7,674 nucleotides of DNA, from NCBI GenBank assembly GCA_009835515.1, contig VXXH01000507.1, positions 1-7,674 on the forward strand, in the 5' to 3' direction. A program made the translations under genes and the position numbers. Numbering within the stretch: position 1 is the first letter of the stretch; each line of letters begins with the position of its first letter. Positions 1 to 5,602 of the stretch are shown here, in pieces. This DNA comes from Candidatus Poribacteria bacterium (GTDB lineage: Bacteria; Poribacteria; WGA-4E; WGA-3G). The notes under the pieces were generated by a model. It had not been told where the DNA came from and made no database searches. It saw only the letters and a program-made list of their open reading frames with translations.

Positions 1-53
1 ATAGTACGGTTTAAATTGAATATCCCAAAACCTATATCATAAATACTGATTTC

Positions 54-83
54 CGTGGCGAGGTTTTTGCCTCAATCTCCACG
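54..83 (+). other. weak two-part stem-loop upstream of the FAD-subunit gene
   Basis: CGTGG at 54-58 can pair with CCACG at 79-83. Inside it, GAGG at 60-63 pairs with CCTC at 70-73 around a TTTTTG loop. The halves are separated by one base on the 5' side and five on the 3' side. It lies 48 bp before the first ATG. No T-run follows, so it is not an obvious intrinsic terminator. It could be a leader structure or chance; the rest of 1-131 shows no gene. Confidence 0.2.
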
Positions 84-105
84 AAGTAATTTACGAAATC
101 CCATC

Positions 106-122
106 TATAATAACGAAAGGAG
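106..122 (+). promoter_or_regulatory. ribosome binding site and possible -10 box before the FAD-subunit gene
   Basis: AAAGGAG at 116-122 lies nine bases before the ATG at 132 and is a near-perfect Shine-Dalgarno sequence, so it fixes the start. A TATAAT hexamer sits at 106-111, but no -35-like hexamer lies 16-18 bases upstream of it. Transcription from it would start inside the ribosome binding site. The ribosome binding site is well supported; the promoter reading is doubtful. Confidence 0.5.
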
Positions 123-131
123 ATTCCGGTT

Positions 132-1010
132 ATGCGAGATTTTTCGTATATTGCCGCGACAACGATACCGGAAGCCGTCGCGCTGCTCGACGAAAAGGGA
201 GAAAGCGCACGCATCTTAGCCGGTGGCACCGATCTCATCGTTCAGGTTCGAGAAGCACGCCGAGACGTTGATTGGATGATTGACATCAAATCTATCCCCG
301 AGGTTAACGTCTTGGATTACAATGCCGATACCGGCTTGGTACTTGGTGCAGCAGTTGAGTGTTATAAGATTTATGCTGTTGACGAGATCTGTGACGCCTA
401 TCCGAGTTTAATCGATGCGACCCAAATTATTGGTGGCACTGCAATTCAGGGACGCGCCGGGGTCGGTGGAAACCTTTGTAACGCCTCACCCGCTGCAGAT
501 GGAATACCACCGCTGATTGTGTTGAATGCCTCCTGCGTCATTACCGGACCAAACGGTGAACGCGAACTGCCTGTGGAACAGTTCTGTACCGCCCCAGGAC
601 AGACCGCGTTAAAAAAAGGTGAAATGCTCGTCTCTATGAAAATACCAGCACCTGCAAACAATTCGAGCTCCTACTACCTCCGGTTTATCCCGCGCAATGA
701 GATGGATATCGCTGTTGTCGGTGCCGGCGCCTCTGTGACGCTTGATGACGCGAAAGAGACAATTGTCTCAGCCCGTATCGCACTCGCTGCCGTCGCCCCG
801 ACACCGCTCTTTGCCGAAGAAGCAAGCACGCTACTTGCGGGTCGCGAGGTCTCCGATGAAGCAATCGACGCAGCTGCAGCAGCTGCACAAGCGATTGCAC
901 GCCCAATTAGCGATATGCGTGGCACTGCTGAACAACGCACACATCTCGTTGGCGTGCTGACGCGACGCGCCCTCAACGGTGCTATCCAGAGAGTCCGAGA
1001 TGCGACATAA
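132..1010 (+). CDS. FAD-binding subunit of a molybdenum hydroxylase (CoxM/XdhB family)
   Basis: This 292-residue protein has the usual length of the separate FAD subunit of xanthine dehydrogenase/CO dehydrogenase-type enzymes. The first FAD-binding motif AGGTDL is at residues 30-35. The second, VGGNLCNASPAAD, at 111-123, is the family's (T/V)GGN segment that contacts the flavin pyrophosphate. The C-terminal part from about residue 180 (YLRFIPRNEMDIAVVGAG and onward) matches the CO_deh_flav_C domain. There is no signal peptide, so it is cytoplasmic. It would accept electrons from the [2Fe-2S] subunit and pass them to NAD+ or another acceptor. I see no four-cysteine insertion like the extra [4Fe-4S] loop of 4-hydroxybenzoyl-CoA reductase. 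The ATG is chosen for AAAGGAG nine bases upstream. The partner subunit gene starts only 430 bp later, beyond an inverted-repeat element, which is an unusually large gap for this operon type. Confidence 0.93.
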   Translation: MRDFSYIAATTIPEAVALLDEKGESARILAGGTDLIVQVREARRDVDWMIDIKSIPEVNVLDYNADTGLVLGAAVECYKIYAVDEICDAYPSLIDATQIIGGTAIQGRAGVGGNLCNASPAADGIPPLIVLNASCVITGPNGERELPVEQFCTAPGQTALKKGEMLVSMKIPAPANNSSSYYLRFIPRNEMDIAVVGAGASVTLDDAKETIVSARIALAAVAPTPLFAEEASTLLAGREVSDEAIDAAAAAAQAIARPISDMRGTAEQRTHLVGVLTRRALNGAIQRVRDAT

Positions 1011-1058
1011 ACTTATATTAACCCAAGTTGTCCTCTTTATAGCATAATCTTTTAGTCC

Positions 1059-1304
1059 CGTAGGTTGGGTTGAACGGTGTTGAGAAGTAGGATATTGATA
1101 TGTCAAACACACCTGAAAGCCAAGGTTCTGTCCTATCTGTTCAAGAACGTAGTGAAACCCAACTTTACGCGCTCGGTGTCCGGGAAACTTCAGATCAAAA
1201 GCGTTGGGTTTCACTCGGTCTCTGATGGCTGCGGTGTCTCTGGAGAAAGTTGTGTTTTTCTATGATTGTAGAGTTTCGGTGGCATCCGTTCAACCCAACC
1301 TACG
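1059..1304. repeat. 246-bp MITE-like element with 19-bp perfect inverted ends
   Basis: CGTAGGTTGGGTTGAACGG at 1059-1077 is perfectly complementary to 1286-1304. A second perfect inverted pair of 13 bp, AGTGAAACCCAAC at 1151-1163 and its complement at 1203-1215, is nested inside. The core octamer GTTGGGTT therefore occurs four times in alternating orientation, at 1064-1071, 1156-1163, 1203-1210 and 1292-1299. No transposase is encoded; the only open frame (1077-1265, 62 codons) shows nothing recognisable. I see no clear target-site duplication at the borders. The element lies between two genes whose products must assemble together. I remember GTAGGTTGGGTT-type repeats as dispersed in Poribacteria-like genomes, so a non-autonomous mobile repeat is the best guess. 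Confidence 0.6.
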
Positions 1305-1362
1305 AGCTGACAGCATTTTTAACGCTTAATTAGCCTGAGTAATGTCCAAACTCGTCAGAAAC

Positions 1363-1398
1363 CCGTTTTGGTTCTCACTGCGAAGCAGGACAAAACGG
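1363..1398 (+). other. two-part hairpin in the leader of the iron-sulfur subunit gene
   Basis: CCGTTTTG at 1363-1370 pairs perfectly with CAAAACGG at 1391-1398. Inside, CTGC at 1378-1381 pairs with GCAG at 1385-1388 across a GAA triloop. The structure ends 42 bp before the chosen ATG at 1441 and has no T-run after it. It may be a leader RNA structure, an mRNA-processing site, or a further dispersed repeat. Nothing here shows which. Confidence 0.35.
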
Positions 1399-1440
1399 AG
1401 CGAAAACCGAATTGTTAAAAAATTGAAAGGAACTTATATT

Positions 1441-1911
1441 ATGGCGAGAAGATCGCACGTTCAGACAACTCTTAATGGCGAAACAGTGGAATTCCTCTGT
1501 GAACCTCGGCAAAGCCTGCTTGAGGTACTTAGGGATGAACTCCACCTTACAGGTGCAAAAGAGGGCTGCAACAACGGGAATTGTGGGGCATGCAGTGTCA
1601 TCCTCGACGGCAGGCTGGTCAATTCATGCCTTGTTCTCGGTGTAGAAACTGAAGGAAAATCCGTCGAAACCATCGAAGGTCTCGCGGGTCCCGACAAATT
1701 GCATCCTATCCAAGATGCTTTCCTCGAAAACGCCGCCCTCCAATGCGGTATTTGCACACCCGGTTTTATCATGAGTGCGAAAGCACTCCTCGATCAGAAC
1801 CCAAACCCAACGGAACACGAAGTTCGATACTGGTTGGCTGGAAATTTGTGCCGCTGTACCGGTTATGATAAAATTGTCCGTGCTGTACTTGATGCAGCCG
1901 CAGCCAAGTGA
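1441..1911 (+). CDS. [2Fe-2S] subunit of a molybdenum hydroxylase (CoxS/XdhC family)
   Basis: The 156-residue protein has the standard two-domain layout. The N-terminal plant-type ferredoxin domain carries Cys43, Cys48, Cys51 and Cys63 (EGCNNGNCGAC then NSC). The C-terminal helical domain carries Cys102 and Cys105 (QCGICTPG) plus Cys137 and Cys139 (NLCRCTGY). All eight ligands for the two clusters are present, so it should be functional. It carries electrons from the molybdenum centre to the FAD subunit in the cytoplasm. The frame is open from an ATG at 1342, but that 33-residue extension is basic, unlike the family, and has no ribosome binding site. The ATG at 1441 has AAAGGA at 1426-1431 and gives the normal length. 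The next gene's ribosome binding site directly follows its stop codon, which supports a shared transcript with the catalytic subunit. Confidence 0.94.
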   Translation: MARRSHVQTTLNGETVEFLCEPRQSLLEVLRDELHLTGAKEGCNNGNCGACSVILDGRLVNSCLVLGVETEGKSVETIEGLAGPDKLHPIQDAFLENAALQCGICTPGFIMSAKALLDQNPNPTEHEVRYWLAGNLCRCTGYDKIVRAVLDAAAAK

Positions 1912-1993
1912 AAGGAGCGTCCTTCGTATGACCGAGATAATAGAAAATCCAGTAGTCGTTAGCAAATTTTCTATGTCTCGCATGGCGAATTGA
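1911..1993 (+). CDS. possible 21-residue leader ORF coupled to the catalytic subunit
   Basis: AAAGGAG at 1911-1917 stands ten bases before an ATG at 1928, a far better initiation site than either start of the large gene. The ORF from 1928 has 21 codons (starting MTEIIENPVVV). Its TGA at 1991-1993 overlaps the TTG at 1990-1992 in a TTGA arrangement typical of translational coupling by re-initiation. It lies one frame away from the large subunit. It could instead be the true N-terminus of the large subunit, split off by a one-base sequencing error or mutation. The feature span begins at the ribosome binding site; the coding part is 1928-1993. Confidence 0.4.
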
Positions 1994-4260
1994 CGAAAAC
2001 AGGAATGCTTGAAAACAAAGAATATAAAGTTATTGGAACGCGCCCGATCCGCCACGACGGTGTCGATAAAGTCACCGGCCGCGCGCTCTACGGGGCAGAT
2101 TTTCAGGCCGCGGGACTCCTCCACGGCAGGGTGCTACGGAGTCCACATGCGCACGCACGAATCATATCCATTGACACCAGCCGCGCCGAAGCACTCCCCG
2201 GCGTGAAAAGCGTTGTCACCGCGAAAGACCTCCCAGACGCAGGTGACAAAGTTGCTGATCTCGGGGAAGGTGCTGTTAATCTTAAACATCTTTGTGACAA
2301 TATCTTGGCGAGCGACAAGGTCCTATATAAAGGTCACGCCGTCGCTGCAGTCGCTGCGACGAACCCGCACATCGCTGAAGAGGCTTGTACACGCATTGAT
2401 GTCGAATATGAGGTGCTACCACCCGTCTTAGAGGTACGGCAAGCGATGGCACCGGATGCGCCACTTCTTCACGAACATTTAAAGACCGCCTCAATGGGTG
2501 AAACGGCTGACGAACCGAGCAACGTCGCAAGCCATCTCCAACACAAACTCGGTGACCCTGAGAAAGGGTTCGCCGAAGCGGATATCATCATCGAACGCGA
2601 GTTCGTTACAGGCACTGTCCACCAAGGCTATATTGAACCGCATAACGCCACAGCACACTACAACGCCGATGGTCAGTTAACGATATGGTGCAGCACACAA
2701 GGCGCGTTTACCGTCCGTGAACAAGTTGCCGAAATTCTCCAATATCCGATTTCCAAAATTAAGGTTGTCCCGATGGAAATTGGGGGTGGGTTTGGTGGCA
2801 AGATTAGCGTATACATTAAACCCGTTGCAGCACTGCTTGCTAAGAAAACGGGTAAACCGGTCAAGGTGCTGATGAATCGTGCAGACGTGTTTGAAGGCAC
2901 AGGACCGACCCCAGCGTCTTATATTCGCGTTAAGATGGGTGCTACCAAGGAAGGTAAGATAACTGCCGCCGAAGCGTATCTCGCTTTTGAGGCAGGTGCC
3001 TACCCCGGTTCCCCCGTCGGACCTGGCGCAATGTGTATCTTTGCACCGTACAGCATTGAAAACGTCATCATTGACGGCTACGATGTTGTTGTGAATAAAC
3101 CGAAAACCGCGCCTTACCGCGCCCCTGGAGCACCAAACGCTGCTTTCGGTTCGGAGACAGTTGTTGACGAGATCGCGGAGAAACTCGGCATCGATCCACT
3201 TGAGATCCGATTGCTCAACGCTGCGAAAGAGGGCGACCGACGTGCAGATGGCCCCGTTCACCCGCGCATCGGTTGCATTGAGACAGTCGAAGCAGCGAAA
3301 GCGCATCCGCATTATACCGCACCGAATGGGAAGAAGCACCACGGTCGCGGTGTCGCTTCCGGTTACTGGTTTAACATCGGCTTGGAGTCCAGCGTGACGA
3401 TTAATGTCAACTCTGATGGCACCATTAACCTTGTTGAAGGTTCTACGGACATCGGCGGCACGCGTGCTTCAATCGCTATGCAGGCGGCAGAAGTGCTCGG
3501 CATTTCCGCTGAATCGGTCAACCCAAGTGTTGTTGATACGAATTCTGTCGGTTACACCGCCGTGACAGGTGGTAGTCGTACAACATACGCGACAGGGTAC
3601 GCCGCTTACGAAGCCGCACAAGATGTCAAACGACAGATGATCGCTCGTGCCGCGAAACTCTGGGAAGTTGACGAAGCGAACGTACAGTTTGCGGACGGCG
3701 AATTCTCAAGCATCAACGGCAAAGAGGAGCAGATCAGTTTCCGCGATCTATGTGCCAGACTCGGTGAAACCGGCGGTCCGATTGTCGGCAGCGGGACAGT
3801 CAATCCGGGGGGTGCTGGTGGTGCCTACGCAACGCACGTGGTAGATGTAGCAGTGGACGAGGAGACCGGCAAGGTCGATATCCTCCGCTATACCGCAGTC
3901 CAAGATGCAGGAAAAGCCATCCATCCGAGTTATGTTGAGGGCCAAATACAGGGCGGTGCTGTTCAGGGTATCGGATGGGCATTGAATGAGGAATACATCT
4001 ACAATGCCGAAGGCGAGATGACGAACGCCAGCTTCCTTGATTACCGGATGCCGACCTGCTTAGATTTACCCATGATTGATGCTGTCATCGTTGAAGTACC
4101 GAATCCGGGGCATCCGTATGGTGTGCGTGGGGTCGGTGAAGTACCGATTGTGCCACCGATGGCTGCCATTGCCAATGCTATCTACGATGCAATCGGTGTT
4201 CGGATGACGGAACTCCCGATGTCGCCCGATCGGCTCCTGAAAGCGATGGGCAAAATCTAA
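1990..4260 (+). CDS. molybdopterin-binding catalytic subunit of a molybdenum hydroxylase (XdhA/CoxL family)
   Basis: The 756-residue product (751 from the ATG at 2005) has the full family length. The N-terminal hammerhead domain covers about residues 15-150, beginning with VIGTRPIRHDGVDKVTG. The molybdopterin-binding domains follow: EPHNATA near 216, CSTQGAF with Gln237, GGGFGGK at 265-271, and the substrate loop PYRAPGAP at 375-382. The C-terminal GVGEVPIVPP carries Glu717, the catalytic base that activates the Mo-bound water. The active loop has no cysteine, whereas form I CO dehydrogenase has the AYRCSFR loop, so CO oxidation is unlikely. A purine, aldehyde or aromatic hydroxylase is possible. 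No Tat signal is seen, so it is cytoplasmic. Neither start has a convincing ribosome binding site. TTG 1990 overlaps the stop of a short leader ORF, and ATG 2005 is the alternative. The stop is followed by a structured repeat region. Confidence 0.93.
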   Translation: MTKTGMLENKEYKVIGTRPIRHDGVDKVTGRALYGADFQAAGLLHGRVLRSPHAHARIISIDTSRAEALPGVKSVVTAKDLPDAGDKVADLGEGAVNLKHLCDNILASDKVLYKGHAVAAVAATNPHIAEEACTRIDVEYEVLPPVLEVRQAMAPDAPLLHEHLKTASMGETADEPSNVASHLQHKLGDPEKGFAEADIIIEREFVTGTVHQGYIEPHNATAHYNADGQLTIWCSTQGAFTVREQVAEILQYPISKIKVVPMEIGGGFGGKISVYIKPVAALLAKKTGKPVKVLMNRADVFEGTGPTPASYIRVKMGATKEGKITAAEAYLAFEAGAYPGSPVGPGAMCIFAPYSIENVIIDGYDVVVNKPKTAPYRAPGAPNAAFGSETVVDEIAEKLGIDPLEIRLLNAAKEGDRRADGPVHPRIGCIETVEAAKAHPHYTAPNGKKHHGRGVASGYWFNIGLESSVTINVNSDGTINLVEGSTDIGGTRASIAMQAAEVLGISAESVNPSVVDTNSVGYTAVTGGSRTTYATGYAAYEAAQDVKRQMIARAAKLWEVDEANVQFADGEFSSINGKEEQISFRDLCARLGETGGPIVGSGTVNPGGAGGAYATHVVDVAVDEETGKVDILRYTAVQDAGKAIHPSYVEGQIQGGAVQGIGWALNEEYIYNAEGEMTNASFLDYRMPTCLDLPMIDAVIVEVPNPGHPYGVRGVGEVPIVPPMAAIANAIYDAIGVRMTELPMSPDRLLKAMGKI

Positions 4261-4290
4261 GATTGAAAGGAAAGAACGAAATCACGGAAA

Positions 4291-4456
4291 CTGTCAGAAT
4301 CGCGGAGTGCGCGGAGAACGCGGAAAACGGGACTCTAACTTCTACATCGCCTTTCCTAAGAGATGGGTGCTGTCAGAAAATAATCTCTTAGTTCCGCGTC
4401 CTCTGTGTCCTCTGTGCCTTCCGAGATTCTGACGGTATCACCCGCGATTCTGACAG
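4291..4456. repeat. 166-bp nested inverted-repeat block with 9-nt periodic repeats
   Basis: The outer arms are a perfect 15-bp inverted pair, CTGTCAGAATCGCGG at 4291-4305 with 4442-4456. Two more perfect pairs nest inside: ACGCGGAA at 4318-4325 with 4392-4399, and CTAAGAGAT at 4356-4364 with 4383-4391. The 5' side contains three degenerate 9-nt tandem units: GCGGAGTGC, GCGGAGAAC and GCGGAAAAC, at 4302-4328. The 3' side has an exact 9-nt tandem TCCTCTGTG at 4399-4416. CTGTCAGAA recurs at 4370-4378, and GATTCTGAC occurs at 4425-4433 and 4446-4454. No gene is seen here. It may be a non-autonomous mobile repeat or a folded RNA between the hydroxylase and MoaD-like genes. Confidence 0.55.
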
Positions 4457-4472
4457 AAAAGAGATCAGAATT

Positions 4473-4495
4473 ACCGATAACTGAAAACCGATAAC
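4473..4495 (+). repeat. ACCGATAAC direct repeat
   Basis: ACCGATAAC occurs at 4473-4481 and again at 4487-4495, separated by TGAAA. It lies just before the start codon of the MoaD-like gene, where a ribosome binding site would be expected and none is visible. It could be the edge of the preceding repeat block or a protein binding site. Confidence 0.35.
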
Positions 4496-4505
4496 CACTA
4501 AAAAA

Positions 4506-4787
4506 ATGCCAATCGTAGCCATCCCATCCCTCCTACGTAACCTAACAAATGGCGAAGACAGTGTTACTGTTCCTGGTACCACTATCCGAGAAGTCATCAA
4601 TAATTTAGAGACCCATTATCCGGGTATGAAAGCGCGGCTGTGTGAAGATGATCGCATTAAGCCCGGTATCGCTGTATATGTCAACGGTCTCCTCACACGC
4701 GGCAGTATCCTCGAAAGTGTTGACGCAGATGCAGAGATTCATTTCCTCCCTGCCATCGGTGGTGGTATATCAGAAACAGTCCACTAA
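4506..4787 (+). CDS. MoaD/ThiS-family ubiquitin-fold sulfur-carrier-like protein
   Basis: The 93-residue protein fits the beta-grasp sulfur-carrier family. It has short beta strands, the segment VPGTTIREVINNLETHYPGMKARL (about residues 22-45), a central strand with IAVYVNGLL (54-62), and the C-terminal EIHFLPAIGGG region (77-87). In MoaD the diglycine is the very C-terminus and is adenylated and thiocarboxylated to supply sulfur to molybdopterin. Here about six residues (ISETVH) follow the glycines, so the tail would have to be removed, or the protein works differently. Its position behind a molybdenum hydroxylase suggests cofactor supply or cofactor sulfuration, but this is inference. The ATG is preceded by an A-rich stretch and no Shine-Dalgarno sequence. 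No ATG, GTG or TTG start fits better. Confidence 0.8.
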   Translation: MPIVAIPSLLRNLTNGEDSVTVPGTTIREVINNLETHYPGMKARLCEDDRIKPGIAVYVNGLLTRGSILESVDADAEIHFLPAIGGGISETVH

Positions 4788-4851
4788 ATCCCTATAGTAT
4801 TTTCTGAAACATTTTGGTGTGACAAATGTGTTTTCCTATGCTGGCGCAGTA

Positions 4852-4880
4852 TTCACTTTAATCCTGAAAAGAAGTATAAT
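4852..4880 (+). promoter_or_regulatory. sigma-70-like promoter for the secreted-protein operon
   Basis: TTCACT at 4852-4857 (four of six matches to TTGACA) and a perfect TATAAT at 4875-4880 are separated by the optimal 17 bp. Transcription would start near 4887, leaving a leader of about 14 bases that begins at the ribosome binding site AAAGGAG (4889-4895). The rest of 4788-4851 is AT-rich and shows no gene. It is the best promoter candidate in the window, and its position fits the start of a new transcription unit. Confidence 0.45.
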
Positions 4881-4900
4881 CTTTCCAGAAAGGAGAAATT

Positions 4901-5575
4901 ATGAGATTCCGCGTCTTTACACTCTTTTCATTCATACTCATCTCAGCATACACGCCTCTTTGCGTTGGCGAAGTGCTGTTTGAGGATGACTTTGAGAAAA
5001 ACGCTATTGACAAGGGTAAATGGAACCCTACAGGCACATGGTCCGCGGATGGCGAGACACTGACAGTTAACGGTGGAGAAGTCGGGATTACGCTAAAGGA
5101 TGACTTTACCGACTTTGAATTCTATGTTGATTTCAATATGGTCAACCCGCTATGGGCAGCGAATTGGGTCATACGTGCGGAAGACCCAAATAATTGTACA
5201 CTGGTTCAAATTGTGGCAGACGGTCGTGATCAATTCTGGTGGTTTACAAGAGTTGGCGGTAACTATATCGTTAAGGACGAGGATAAGTTAGACAACGAAT
5301 CAGGTATACACGCTGAACTTGGCAAATGGTATACGATAAAGATCGTTGCGGAAGGTGAGCGTTACGACCTCTACCTCGCTGAGCGTGGCAAGGAGCTGAA
5401 ATTATCGTGCACATGGGAAGATGATACCAATAACAAGGGTGGCATAGGTTTCAGAGCTGGTGGCGGTGAACACAGCCTCTATGACAATGTATTAGTTACA
5501 ACCGTGGGGCACAGTTTCGCAGTAGACCCACATAACAGTCTGTCAACCCTTTGGGGTGCGCTTAAGCAACCTTAA
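4901..5575 (+). CDS. secreted concanavalin-like (LamG/DUF1080-type) beta-sandwich protein
   Basis: The 224-residue protein begins with a signal peptide: basic MRFR, then a hydrophobic core FTLFSFILISAYTPL, with likely cleavage near residue 23 (CVG|E). The cysteine there does not fit a lipobox because the residue before it is Leu, so signal peptidase I export is expected. The mature domain (about 25-203) has the pattern of a jelly-roll laminin-G or DUF1080-like fold: FEDDFEKN...GKWNPTGTWS, alternating strands, GKWYTIKIVAEGERYDLYL, then GGIGFRAGGGEHSLYDNVLV. Such domains bind or cleave glycans; I see no certain catalytic pair, so binding is as likely as hydrolysis. A short tail (VDPHNSLSTLWGALKQP) follows the domain. 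AAAGGAG five bases before the ATG fixes the start. It is the first gene of an apparent operon with the next two. Confidence 0.75.
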   Translation: MRFRVFTLFSFILISAYTPLCVGEVLFEDDFEKNAIDKGKWNPTGTWSADGETLTVNGGEVGITLKDDFTDFEFYVDFNMVNPLWAANWVIRAEDPNNCTLVQIVADGRDQFWWFTRVGGNYIVKDEDKLDNESGIHAELGKWYTIKIVAEGERYDLYLAERGKELKLSCTWEDDTNNKGGIGFRAGGGEHSLYDNVLVTTVGHSFAVDPHNSLSTLWGALKQP

Positions 5576-5602
5576 AAATCAAGTTAAGAGGTAACAACTC
5601 TA

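Noticed and set aside
831..1214. 127-codon antisense ORF at the end of the FAD-subunit gene
   Set aside because: It runs through both a real gene and the inverted repeat; no family is recognisable.
1077..1265. 62-codon ORF inside the inverted-repeat element
   Set aside because: It has no ribosome binding site and no recognisable domain, and it is formed largely by the repeat arms.
1342..1440. N-terminal extension of the iron-sulfur subunit from ATG 1342
   Set aside because: The 33 added residues are basic and unlike the family, contain the hairpin-forming DNA, and have no ribosome binding site. ATG 1441 has a good site and gives normal length.
1624..2124. 166-codon antisense ORF across the Fe-S/Mo subunit junction
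   Set aside because: It overlaps two well-supported genes on the other strand and shows no domain or ribosome binding site.
3100..3140. Form I CO dehydrogenase (CoxL) identity
   Set aside because: The active loop reads PYRAPGAP and lacks the cysteine of the AYRCSFR loop.
2677..3342. 221-codon antisense ORF opposite the catalytic subunit
   Set aside because: It is the shadow of a strongly conserved gene, its composition is unlike a real protein, and no motif is seen.
4955..4969. Lipoprotein signal at Cys21 of the exported protein
   Set aside because: The residue before the cysteine is Leu (TPLC), which does not fit the lipobox; an ordinary signal peptide fits better.
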